Of a stretch of 31,033 nt of DNA, positions 1-7,512 are shown piece by piece. The translations under genes were made by a program, and so were the position numbers. Positions within the stretch are counted from its first letter, which is position 1. Every line of letters starts with the position of its first letter. Origin of the DNA: Nocardioidaceae bacterium UBA4001 (GTDB lineage Bacteria > Actinomycetota > Actinomycetes > Propionibacteriales > Nocardioidaceae); NCBI GenBank assembly GCA_002384855.1, contig DGBP01000020.1:1-31033 (forward strand). The letters run 5' to 3'. The notes under the pieces are model-generated. The model was not told the origin of the DNA, ran no database searches, and saw nothing but the letters and a program-made list of their open reading frames with translations.

Positions 1-63
1 TGGACTCGAACCAACAACCCTCCGGTTAACAGCCGAATGCTCTGCCAATTGAGCTACAGGGGA
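1..63 (-). tRNA. tRNA-Asn (anticodon GTT), 3' end cut by window
   Basis: Read on the minus strand, the 5' end at 63 begins TCCCCTG (acceptor stem), followed by TA, a D-arm starting GCTC, and an anticodon loop with GTT at 30-28 flanked by CT and AA. A T-arm containing GGTTCGAGTCC follows. The window edge removes the last bases of the T-stem and the 3' acceptor strand. The anticodon GTT and the general sequence match actinobacterial tRNA-Asn. It is the most downstream minus-strand feature of this end of the window. Confidence 0.95.
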
Positions 64-76
64 TCGTGCAGCCGCT

Positions 77-82
77 AGGTTA
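77..82 (-). promoter_or_regulatory. Candidate -10 box for tRNA-Asn
   Basis: The minus strand reads TAACCT, matching TANNNT, 13 bases upstream of the mature tRNA 5' end at 63. No convincing -35 is visible. The assignment rests on position and hexamer only. Confidence 0.35.
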
Positions 83-120
83 GCAAGGGACTCGCCCCGA
101 CGGAAAATCGCCCCGGGCGC

Positions 121-645
121 TCACAGACCGAGCTCGCCGCGGGCCGACGCGAGGCCTGCCTCGGCCGCCGCCATCACCGCCGGGTCCTCCGGGTCGACGC
201 CCTCGTCGAACTCGTAGGACCACGACACCTCGTCGTCTCCGGCCGGCGAGCGCCGGCCGACGACCAGCAGCCCCTGGCTGCCGCGCACGGGGACGCGCCG
301 CTGGAGCACCACGGAGGCGGTGACGCGTTCGCGGACCAGCTCGAGCAGCCGGCGAGGCTCGTCGAGATGGAGCTCGTGCCGGGGCCGCACCCGGCCGAAC
401 TCCCCGACCTCGGTGACCACCAGGAGCTCGTCGTCGCGGTTCCAGTCGGCGCGCTCGACGGTCTCCCAGGGGATGCGTCGACTGTCCTCGCCCACGACGT
501 GCAGCGCCGTGTGCGTGCCGAGCAGCCAGAGCCTCTCGCCCGAGGGCGCCCAGGCCAGCAACGTCTCGCCCTGGTGCAGCCCGGCGCGCGCCATCACCTC
601 GGGTGGCACCGGCAGGGTCCGCCGGAACGGCTTGCGCAGCCTCAT
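121..645 (-). CDS. Conserved hypothetical protein downstream of dnaG
   Basis: This 174-residue soluble protein has no signal peptide or membrane segment. The N-terminus is basic (residues 1-9). The first 110 residues look beta-rich, with alternating hydrophobics (LLAWA, LWLLGT, LLVVTEV), and the C-terminus is an acidic, Ala-rich helix. Its ATG overlaps the dnaG stop as ATGA (645-642), so it is almost certainly translated together with dnaG. I do not recognise a named domain. Small proteins of this kind next to primase are common in actinobacteria, but I know of no assigned function. The start is well supported by the overlap. Confidence 0.75.
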   Translation of the reverse strand: MRLRKPFRRTLPVPPEVMARAGLHQGETLLAWAPSGERLWLLGTHTALHVVGEDSRRIPWETVERADWNRDDELLVVTEVGEFGRVRPRHELHLDEPRRLLELVRERVTASVVLQRRVPVRGSQGLLVVGRRSPAGDDEVSWSYEFDEGVDPEDPAVMAAAEAGLASARGELGL

Positions 646-2570
646 GTGGGGTCACCCCCGATGGCCCGCTCCCGCAGGTTGCGGCGGTGCTGCTCGAGGG
701 CGACCAGCTCACCGAACATGCGGTTGTACTCCGTCGCGTGCTCGACCGGGTTGGTGCGCTGGAGCTTGGACTTCACCTCGCCGATCCGGCGCAGGACGGT
801 CAGCTCCTGGAGCCGGAAGACGTGCCCGGCGACGTACGCCGCGTCGGGTTCCCTGACCGACAGCAGCGGCTCGACGGCCAGTGCGTTCAACGCCTGGGCC
901 GCGGCCGGGTCGGTGATCTTCTCCCGAAGCCTCGACGCCCAGCCGTCGCCACCCGCCGACGGGCCACCGAGCGCCGCCACGGCGTCCCAGACGGCGCGGT
1001 AGGTCGGATGGGTGAAGTCGTGGGCGTCGACGTCGGACGCGGTGCGCCCGACCGAGAGGGGGTACTGCACCACGAGCTTCAGCGTCTCGCGCTCGAGCGA
1101 GAACCGCGGGTCCTTGAGGTCGGGGAGCTGCGGGCGGTCCTCCGGCGGGAACGGTGGCTGCGACCCCGGGGCCACCCCCCCGGGGCCGCCGGCCGGTGCC
1201 TGCCCGTGTCGCTTCCGGTCATCTGCCTTCGGACCACGTGCCGCTGCGCGGCGTACCTCGGCGCGCGCCTGCTCGACGTCGACGCCCACCATGCCCGACA
1301 GCTCGCGGGCGAAGGCGTCGACCTTCGAGCGGTCCCGGATGCTCACCACGAGCTTGGCGGCCTCGCGCAGGGCGTCGATGCGCCCGTCGGCGCGGTCGAG
1401 GTCATAGCGGGAGACCACGTTGCCCAGCACGAACCGGTAGAGCGGGATGCGTCGCGCGACGAGCTCGCGGACCGCGGCGTCGCCCTTCTGCAGGCGCAGG
1501 TCGCACGGGTCGAGGCCGCCCGGCTCGACGGCGACGTAGGTCTGGCTGACGAACTGCTGGTCGCCACCGAAGGCGCGGAGTGCCGCCCGTTGGCCGGCCT
1601 CGTCGCCGTCGAAGGTGAAGATCACCTCGCCCCGGAACTCCTCATGGTCGTGCAGGAGCCGCCGGAGCACCCGTGCGTGGTCCTCGCCGAAGGACGTGCC
1701 GCAGGTGGCGACCGCGGTGGGGACGCCGGCGAGGTGGCAGGCCATCACGTCGGTGTACCCCTCGACCACGACGGCCTGGGAGCTGCGGGCGATGTCGCGG
1801 CGGGCCAGGTCGATGCCGTAGAGGACGTGTGACTTCTTGTAGATCGGCGTCTCGGGGGTGTTGAGGTACTTCGCCTCGACGCGGTCGTCGTCGAAGAGCC
1901 GGCGGGCGCCGAAGCCGATCACGTCGCCGTTGGTCTCCCGGATCGGCCAGAGCAGCCGGCCGCGGAACCTGTCGTAGTGGCCCCGCTGGCCCTGGGCGAC
2001 CAGGCCGCCGGTGACCAGCTCCTGGTCGGAGAAGCCCTTCTGCCGAAGATGCTTGTAGAGCGCGTCACCGTCGCGCGGTGCGAACCCGATCCCGAAGGTG
2101 TCCGCGGCTGCCTTGTCGAAGCCGCGCTCGTCGAGGAACTTCCGCCCGGCCAGCGCCTCCGGCGACGCGAGCTGCTCGACGTAGAAGGCAGCCGCGACCT
2201 TGTGGGCCTCGATCAGCCGGGGGCGCTGGTTCGCGTCACGGCGCTGTGGCCGGTCGCCGTCGCCCTCGGTGTAGCGCAGCTGCACGCCGTACTTGTCGGC
2301 GAGCCGCTCGACCGACTCGGCGAACCGCAGGCCGTCGATCTTCATCAGGAAGTCGATGACGTCACCGCCCTCGCCGCATCCGAAGCAGTGGAAGAAGCCA
2401 CGGCTCGGGGTCACGTGGAACGAGGGCGACTTCTCGTCGTGGAAGGGGCACAGGCCCTTCTGCGATCCGCCCCCGGCGTTGCGCAGGGTGACGTAGTCGG
2501 AGACCACCTCGTCGATCCGGGCGCGCTCGCGCACCAGCGCGATGTCTTCCTCACGGATCAGGCCTGTCAC
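642..2570 (-). CDS. dnaG: DNA primase DnaG
   Basis: This enzyme synthesises RNA primers at the replication fork. At 642 residues it has the usual length and order. The N-terminal CHC2 zinc-binding domain has C41, H44, C62 and C65. The catalytic core includes the Toprim fold, with E270 in VVVEGYTDV and D321/D323 in FTFDGDEAG. A divergent C-terminal helicase-binding region starts around residue 470 after a Gly/Pro-rich linker. The start is GTG at 2570, with no Shine-Dalgarno sequence but a TAGACT hexamer 8 bases upstream, suggesting a leaderless transcript. It lies downstream of dgt and the DUF488 gene and upstream of a coupled hypothetical gene. The dgt-dnaG neighbourhood is typical of actinobacteria. 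Confidence 0.98.
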   Translation of the reverse strand: MTGLIREEDIALVRERARIDEVVSDYVTLRNAGGGSQKGLCPFHDEKSPSFHVTPSRGFFHCFGCGEGGDVIDFLMKIDGLRFAESVERLADKYGVQLRYTEGDGDRPQRRDANQRPRLIEAHKVAAAFYVEQLASPEALAGRKFLDERGFDKAAADTFGIGFAPRDGDALYKHLRQKGFSDQELVTGGLVAQGQRGHYDRFRGRLLWPIRETNGDVIGFGARRLFDDDRVEAKYLNTPETPIYKKSHVLYGIDLARRDIARSSQAVVVEGYTDVMACHLAGVPTAVATCGTSFGEDHARVLRRLLHDHEEFRGEVIFTFDGDEAGQRAALRAFGGDQQFVSQTYVAVEPGGLDPCDLRLQKGDAAVRELVARRIPLYRFVLGNVVSRYDLDRADGRIDALREAAKLVVSIRDRSKVDAFARELSGMVGVDVEQARAEVRRAAARGPKADDRKRHGQAPAGGPGGVAPGSQPPFPPEDRPQLPDLKDPRFSLERETLKLVVQYPLSVGRTASDVDAHDFTHPTYRAVWDAVAALGGPSAGGDGWASRLREKITDPAAAQALNALAVEPLLSVREPDAAYVAGHVFRLQELTVLRRIGEVKSKLQRTNPVEHATEYNRMFGELVALEQHRRNLRERAIGGDPT

Positions 2571-2578
2571 AACGGCGG

Positions 2579-2584
2579 AGTCTA
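2579..2584 (-). promoter_or_regulatory. Candidate -10 box of dnaG
   Basis: The minus strand reads TAGACT and ends 8 bases before the dnaG GTG, inside the 75-bp gap after the DUF488 stop. A transcript started about 7-8 bases downstream would begin at the start codon. No clear -35 is visible. Confidence 0.4.
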
Positions 2585-2645
2585 CGTCGTGCGACCGAGG
2601 CCGACGCGGGGGTTCTGCACAAGCAACCGCCCGCGGGCTCCGGGC

Positions 2646-3186
2646 TCACGCCCCGTCCCACACCAGCAGGCCGTCCTCGCGCACACGAGCGCCCTCGGAG
2701 GGACGGTGGTCGTGCGTCCGCCCGTCGTGCATCTGGTGTCGTACCGGCACGCCGTGGCCCAGGACCGCGACGTCGGCCACGACCCGACGGTGACAGCGCC
2801 ACCACACGCTCTCGCTGCACATGACCACGACACGCCGGTCCCGTGACTCGACCAGAAGCGTCTCCAACGCATCCTGGAACTCACGGGTGCGCGTGTGGGC
2901 GGCGTAGGCGCGAAACGCCGCGACCTGCCACAACGGATCCTGGCTCGCGACGTCCGCAGGCAGGGTGCGTCTGCCGCCCAACCGCTCCTCCCACCGGTAG
3001 TCGATGCCGACGTCCGGCAGCCACGAGGGGAGCGAGCGCGTCACGGCCGGCCGCAGGGTTCGTGCGGCTGCCGGGGAACCGGCGTACGTCGACGAGCAGG
3101 TCCACCCGGGCGGTCCGCAGGAGCGAGCCGAAGGTCTCCTGATCGAGCCTGCCGTGGCCGACGGTGAGAAGGGTCGGCTCAGCCAC
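2646..3186 (-). pseudogene. DUF488 family protein, single-base frameshift
   Basis: The N-terminal part (from GTG 3186: AEPTLLTVGHGRLDQ, then LLVDVRRFPGSRTNP) and the C-terminal part (GIDYRWEERLGGRR, then MCSESVWWRCHRRVVAD) are both clear DUF488 motifs but lie in different frames. The span is 541 bases, one more than a multiple of three. Removing one base from the G-run at 3027-3030 (CCCC on the coding strand) joins them as ALAPSWLPDVGIDYRW and gives a normal protein of 179 residues. DUF488 proteins have no firmly assigned activity; the Cys-Glu/Cys-His-Arg motif is conserved. The gene starts 8 bases inside the dgt end. It is either a real frameshift or a homopolymer sequencing error, which the sequence alone cannot decide. 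Confidence 0.85.
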
Positions 3187-4465
3187 GGCGCTGCACGAGG
3201 CGGTCGTGCCACTGCACGGCGGAGGCGTCGGTCAGGGACGCGACCTGGTCCACCACGACCCGCAGCCGCTCCGCGTCGGACCCGGCCCGGCGGTGGTCGT
3301 CGCGGAAGGCCGGCTCGAGCAGCTCCGCCCCGCCACCGACGAGGGCCGCGGCCAGCTCGGCGAGCACCTCCCGCTGGACCGCCATCGGGGTGACCCGGTC
3401 GGCGGCCCGCATCACCCAGTGGGCCGCGACGCCCTTGAGCACCGCGATCTCCAGGGCGGTGTCGTGCGGCACCACCAGGTCGGCGTCGTAACGGACGAGC
3501 GGGCCGGTGCCGTACTTGTCGTGGGTGGCGTGCTGCACGCTGGTGCAGAAGGCGCCGATGAGGTCGCTGGTGAGGTTCTTCAGGGCGGCCTGGCCACCGC
3601 GGCTGCCGTCGTACGGCGCCTCCGGCCACGACCGCATCGACCTGAGGCGGCCCCACGCCGTGTCGAGCTCCTCGTCCGAGACGGAGGGGAGGTACCACTC
3701 CCGGACGGTCTGCCAGACCTCACGGCGCCGGCCGGGGTCGCTCAGCCACGACAGGTCGATGCGGCCGGCGACGACCCCGTCCTCGAGGTCGTGCACGGAG
3801 TAGGCCACGTCGTCGGAGAGGTCCATGACCTGCGCCTCGAGGCAGCGCCGCCCCTGCTCGACGCCGTCGCGCAGCCACGTGAAGACCGGCAGGTCGTCGT
3901 CGTACACCCCGAACTTGCGCACCGGCGCCGCCCCACCGTCGCGGTCGACCGGTGACGGCCCCGGCGCCGCGGCGCGGGGCCAGGGGTACTTGCAGCTGGC
4001 GTCCAGCGTGGCCCGGGTGAGGTTCAGGCCGACCGATCGCCCCTCGGCGTCGGCGGACTTGGCCTCCAGGCGGGTGAGGATCCGCAGCGTCTGGGCGTTG
4101 CCCTCGAACCCGCCGCAGGGCCCGGCGAGCTCGTCGAGCGCCCGCTCGCCGTTGTGGCCGAAGGGTGGGTGGCCGATGTCGTGGGCGAGCGCGGCGGTCT
4201 CGACGACGTCGGGGTCGCAGCCGAGCGTCTTCGCGAGGTCACGGGCGACCTGGGCCACCTCGAGGGTGTGGGTCAGCCGGTTGCGGACGAAGTCGTCGCT
4301 GCGCGGGTCGACCACCTGGGTCTTGGCGGCGAGGCGGCGCAGCGCCGCGGAGTGCACCAGGCGCGCCCGGTCACGCTCGAAGGGGGTCCGCTCGGCACGC
4401 TTGGGCGGCTCGTCCACCCACCGGGCGCACGAGGCCTCGTCGTAGCCACTCCACGTCGACCCCAT
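3179..4465 (-). CDS. dgt: Deoxyguanosinetriphosphate triphosphohydrolase-like protein
   Basis: This HD-domain dNTPase of 428 residues hydrolyses dNTPs to the nucleoside and triphosphate, influencing nucleotide pools. The metal-binding HD signature is intact: H66 in RNRLTHTLE and H95-D96 in ALAHDIGHPPFGHNG, with a later Asp in LSDDVAYSVHDLEDG near residue 220. The N-terminal Arg-rich segment with LRRLAAKTQV is characteristic of the family. The ATG at 4465 has no good ribosome-binding site at usual spacing, but TAGTCT lies 8 bases upstream. It heads the unit dgt, DUF488, dnaG, hypothetical. The family is the actinobacterial Dgt type rather than the long E. coli enzyme. Confidence 0.95.
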   Translation of the reverse strand: MGSTWSGYDEASCARWVDEPPKRAERTPFERDRARLVHSAALRRLAAKTQVVDPRSDDFVRNRLTHTLEVAQVARDLAKTLGCDPDVVETAALAHDIGHPPFGHNGERALDELAGPCGGFEGNAQTLRILTRLEAKSADAEGRSVGLNLTRATLDASCKYPWPRAAAPGPSPVDRDGGAAPVRKFGVYDDDLPVFTWLRDGVEQGRRCLEAQVMDLSDDVAYSVHDLEDGVVAGRIDLSWLSDPGRRREVWQTVREWYLPSVSDEELDTAWGRLRSMRSWPEAPYDGSRGGQAALKNLTSDLIGAFCTSVQHATHDKYGTGPLVRYDADLVVPHDTALEIAVLKGVAAHWVMRAADRVTPMAVQREVLAELAAALVGGGAELLEPAFRDDHRRAGSDAERLRVVVDQVASLTDASAVQWHDRLVQRRG

Positions 4466-4473
4466 CGCCTCGC

Positions 4474-4479
4474 AGACTA
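4474..4479 (-). promoter_or_regulatory. Candidate -10 box of dgt
   Basis: The minus strand reads TAGTCT (TANNNT), 8 bases before the dgt ATG. The spacing fits a leaderless mRNA. The -35 region is not recognisable. Confidence 0.45.
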
Positions 4480-4533
4480 CTGCGGGCCACCGACGTTCCT
4501 CGGGCCGGAGCCGCCAGGCCGCGGCCGGGCGGT

Positions 4534-5412
4534 TCAGTACGTCGTGACGTGCACGTGGTCGTAGTGGTTCGCGGTGGTGGAGCCGCGGTCCTCCATGTAG
4601 CGCCAGCCCTCGCCGCCCCGCTCCACGGTCCAGATCTTCTGGGAGTAGATGACCTCGCTGACGCCGAGCGAGCCGGCGTTCGCCCGGACGTACTCCGCGA
4701 TGTCCCAGCCGGCCGAGCCGGAGATCATGATGTCGAGAGCCCGCCCGGTGCCGTGCTCACCTGAGTCGCCGGGACGGAGCCCGCCGTACGACGTCACCTG
4801 CGGGAAGGCGGCACAGACCGCACGGTGTACGGCGATCGCGTTGGCGCCGAGCCCGCTCTCCACCGAGGAGCCGGCGCAGGGGGCGGAGGCGACGTCGGTG
4901 GCCGGCGAGGGCGCTGCCTCCTCGACCTCCTCCTCGGTCGGCGGCTCGGGCTTCTCCTCGGCGAGGAAGTCGCTGTGGACCCAGTAGCCGACCTCGTCGA
5001 TCACGACCTCGACCCACTTGCCACGCGTCTCACCGCTGATGCCGACCTTGTCGGCGAACTCGAGGGCGCCGACCCGCTTGGACCCCTCGTCGGGTTCCTT
5101 GCGGATGTTGACGGCGCTGACGGCGAACAGGTGTCCCTCGACCGTGGGCTTGGCCTCGAGGCGCACCCGTTCCGCGGCGCGGGAGATCGGTGCGACCCGG
5201 GTCGGCACGGGGACCGCGGAGGTCTCGACCTGCGGGGCCGGCAGGGAGATCGCCGACGACGCCGAACGGGCCGGCGCTGCCTCGGGCAGGGAGGCCGCGA
5301 CGGCCGTCGTGCCGATGGCGGCGACAGCCAGCGCGGGCAGCACGACTCGGAGCACACGACGGGGGCGCGAGACGGTGCGCTCGAGGACGTGCTTGTGGCG
5401 GGTTGACGCCAC
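4534..5412 (-). CDS. Exported SH3 domain protein with M15/ARB-type C-terminal domain
   Basis: This 292-residue envelope protein has a basic N-terminus followed by a hydrophobic segment (about 20-40, VLRVVLPALAVAAIGTTAVA), serving as signal peptide or anchor. A low-complexity linker follows, then a bacterial SH3 domain (about 94-150, VNIRKEP to GYWVHSDF), an acidic Glu/Pro linker (152-172) and a C-terminal domain (179-292). The last domain carries HGTGRALDIM (H220, D227) and HYDHVHV (H286, H288), the zinc-ligand arrangement of M15-like D-Ala-D-Ala peptidase folds. A role in peptidoglycan binding or cleavage is inferred. The GTG start at 5412 has no Shine-Dalgarno sequence; an 11-base palindrome, GGTGAATCACC on the plus strand (5413-5423), directly precedes it. 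Confidence 0.85.
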   Translation of the reverse strand: MASTRHKHVLERTVSRPRRVLRVVLPALAVAAIGTTAVAASLPEAAPARSASSAISLPAPQVETSAVPVPTRVAPISRAAERVRLEAKPTVEGHLFAVSAVNIRKEPDEGSKRVGALEFADKVGISGETRGKWVEVVIDEVGYWVHSDFLAEEKPEPPTEEEVEEAAPSPATDVASAPCAGSSVESGLGANAIAVHRAVCAAFPQVTSYGGLRPGDSGEHGTGRALDIMISGSAGWDIAEYVRANAGSLGVSEVIYSQKIWTVERGGEGWRYMEDRGSTTANHYDHVHVTTY

Positions 5413-5520
5413 GGTGAATCACCAACCAAGTCTCGGGGGACACGAGCCGAACGTCGAGTGAAGCACACGACCCCCGGCCGAGGACAAACTGCCACCCCTC
5501 CGCGTGGCCAAACCCACAGA

Positions 5521-5547
5521 GTGCTAGTGGCCCAGACCACTGAGCAC
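5521..5547 (-). terminator. Stem-loop downstream of dusB
   Basis: GTGCTAGTGG (5521-5530) pairs with CCACT-G-AGCAC (5537-5547), giving 10 base pairs with one bulged G and the 6-base loop CCCAGA. It begins 8 bases after the dusB stop on the minus strand and is followed there by a weak T stretch (GTGGGTTT). Position and strength suggest a terminator of the short-tail type common in high-GC bacteria. Confidence 0.6.
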
Positions 5548-5554
5548 GGGCGAG

Positions 5555-6721
5555 TCAGCCGCCAGAGTGCTCGGAGGCCTCCTCGCGCACCGCGCGGCCG
5601 GACCCGTCGGTGTCGTCGAGCCAGCCGTCGGGGAGTACGACGCGCCGCGGGCTGCCCTGGCGACCGCGCGGGGTGCCCAGCGCGGCCACCGGGAAGGGCT
5701 CGTGGTCGTCGAGGTGCTCCACCATGGCGTCGAGGTCCGCGAGGGTGCTGACCAGGCCGAGCGAGCGACGCAGCTCACCTCCCGCCTGGAAGCCCTTGAG
5801 GTACCACGACACGTGCTTGCGGAACTCCTTGCAGCCGCGCTCCTCCCCCATGTGGGAGGCCAGGAGCTCGGCGTGGCGGCGCATCATCGTCTTGACCTCA
5901 CCCAGCGCCGGCAGGGTGGCCAGCTCCTCGCCGGCGAAGGCGGCCGCGAGGTCGCGGAACAGCCAGGGGCGGCCCAGACAGCCTCGGCCGACCACGACAC
6001 CGGCGGCCCCGGTGTGCTCGACCAAGCGGATCGCGTCCCCGGCCTCCCAGATGTCGCCGTTGCCGAGCACGGGGATGTCGACGTGCCGCACGAGCTCGCC
6101 GATCGCGTCCCAGTCGGCGGTGCCGGAGTAGGCCTGGCTGACCGTGCGGCCGTGCAGCGCGATCGCCGCGACCCCGGTCTCCTGGGCGATCCGGCCCGCG
6201 TCGAGGTAGGTCAGGTGGTCGTCGTCGATGCCTTTGCGGGTCTTCATGGTGACCGGGACGCCGTACGGCTCCGCGGCGGAGACGGCCGCGGTGAGGATGT
6301 CGCCGAGCAGGGTTCGCTTCCAGGGGAGCGCCCCTCCCCCGCCCTTGCGGGTCACCTTCGGCACCGGGCAGCCGAAGTTCAGGTCGATGTGGTCGACGCC
6401 GTACTCCGCGCAGAGGATCTCGGCGGCCTTGCCGATGTAGACCGGGTCGGTGCCGTAGAGCTGCACCGACCGCACGTCCTCGAGCTCGTCGAAGACCAGC
6501 ATCGCCGTCGTCGTCTCGTCCCGCTCCACGACGCCTCGCGAGGTGATCATCTCGCTGACGTACAGACCGGCCCCCTGCTCTCGGCAGAGGCGGCGGTAGG
6601 CGGCGTTGGTGATCCCCGCCATCGGGGCGAGCACCACAGGAGTCGAGACGCGCAGCCCGCCCAGCACCAGCTCCCCGGGGAGGCCGGTGGCGGGCGCGGT
6701 CGTCTCGGAAGCGGCGGTCAC
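5555..6721 (-). CDS. dusB: tRNA-dihydrouridine synthase (DusB type)
   Basis: This FMN- and NADPH-dependent enzyme reduces uridine to dihydrouridine in tRNA D-loops. From the chosen GTG the protein has 388 residues. Family motifs are in order: LAPMAGITNAAYR (31-43), SEMITSRG, DLNFGCPVPKV with catalytic Cys118, MKTRKGIDD, ALHGRTVSQ, NGDIWEAGDA and GVVVGRGCLGRPW (FMN phosphate binding). The frame stays open upstream to 6838, but that would overlap the end of the lipoprotein gene and add an Arg-rich non-homologous tail. GTG 6721 starts just before the conserved TIM-barrel and has CACAAT 6 bases upstream, so I take it as a leaderless start. Confidence 0.95.
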   Translation of the reverse strand: MTAASETTAPATGLPGELVLGGLRVSTPVVLAPMAGITNAAYRRLCREQGAGLYVSEMITSRGVVERDETTTAMLVFDELEDVRSVQLYGTDPVYIGKAAEILCAEYGVDHIDLNFGCPVPKVTRKGGGGALPWKRTLLGDILTAAVSAAEPYGVPVTMKTRKGIDDDHLTYLDAGRIAQETGVAAIALHGRTVSQAYSGTADWDAIGELVRHVDIPVLGNGDIWEAGDAIRLVEHTGAAGVVVGRGCLGRPWLFRDLAAAFAGEELATLPALGEVKTMMRRHAELLASHMGEERGCKEFRKHVSWYLKGFQAGGELRRSLGLVSTLADLDAMVEHLDDHEPFPVAALGTPRGRQGSPRRVVLPDGWLDDTDGSGRAVREEASEHSGG

Positions 6722-6767
6722 CCGACCATTGTGAGGCGGCCGGCGAGGACCGCCCAAATCGGCCGGC

Positions 6768-7490
6768 TCAGCCGTTCTTGTTCTTCTTCGACTTCTTCTT
6801 GGTCTTCTTCGGCTCGGCCTTCGGCTCCGCGATCTCACCGGTCCACACGATCGGGTCGAACTGCTGGTTCGGCCGGTAGCTGACCGACTCCATCGTCCCC
6901 TTGTCCGGGGCGAAGTAGACCAGGCAGGTCTTCAGCCTGTCACCGGGGGCGAACTTCTTGGGCAGCTGGTCGGACTCGCAGCGCTGGAACGTCATGCCGA
7001 ACACCGCGGGGGGCAGCAGGGTGTTCCTCGCGTCCACGCCCCACAGTGGGACCGCGGTGCCGCCCACGCGAGACTCCCCGACGTTCTCCACCGTGACGTC
7101 GACGTAGTACGGCGTCGCGTTCTTGGTGTCCTTGTCGAGGATGAAGCTCGAGAAGTCCTTGATCGAGCCCTTGGTGGCGCTGCGCACGGTGAGCTCGAGC
7201 ACCGTGCCCGACTTCTGGTCGGGCTCGTGGATGACCGTCGCCGAGTCGCCGAAGGAAAGGTCGGCGCCGACGTCGGTGAGCGCGACCGCCGTGGGGACAG
7301 ACACCGTCGAGGACGGCGACGGGGAGACCGACACGCTGGCCGTGGGGGTCTCCGCCTGCGACGTCGACTCGGCCTCCTCGGCGGAACCGCCCCCGCAGGA
7401 GGCGAGGACGAGGGCGCTCGCGACGGTCAGCGCCGCGACGCGGGTGGATCTGATTCTCGGGCCATTCACCAGGACATGGTGCCATGGCAC
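6768..7490 (-). CDS. Putative lipoprotein with Lys-rich tail
   Basis: This 240-residue protein has a lipoprotein signal: basic RIRSTR, the hydrophobic stretch VAALTVASALVLASC, and lipobox LASC with Cys32 (Cys25 if translation starts at the in-frame GTG 7469, which gives a more typical signal peptide). A Ser/Thr/Pro/Glu-rich spacer (36-65) precedes a beta-rich extracellular domain with TPYYVDVTVENVGES, resembling the Ig-like fold of DUF4352-type proteins. The last 15 residues are mostly Lys (PKKTKKKSKKNKNG). It is 22 bases downstream of glyS on the same strand. Function is unknown. A perfect 14-base palindrome (7478-7491) covers the first codons. Confidence 0.7.
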   Translation of the reverse strand: MPWHHVLVNGPRIRSTRVAALTVASALVLASCGGGSAEEAESTSQAETPTASVSVSPSPSSTVSVPTAVALTDVGADLSFGDSATVIHEPDQKSGTVLELTVRSATKGSIKDFSSFILDKDTKNATPYYVDVTVENVGESRVGGTAVPLWGVDARNTLLPPAVFGMTFQRCESDQLPKKFAPGDRLKTCLVYFAPDKGTMESVSYRPNQQFDPIVWTGEIAEPKAEPKKTKKKSKKNKNG

Positions 7491-7512
7491 CGGTGAGGGC
7501 CCGAGAGCGACC

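Noticed and set aside
5413..5554. c-di-AMP (ydaO) riboswitch upstream of the SH3 protein
   Set aside because: The context is suggestive, but I could not find the conserved core in the region; only short GC pairings are visible.
6722..6838. Upstream extension of dusB to 6838
   Set aside because: It would overlap the lipoprotein gene end and adds an Arg/Ser/Pro stretch unlike any Dus protein; GTG 6721 fits better.
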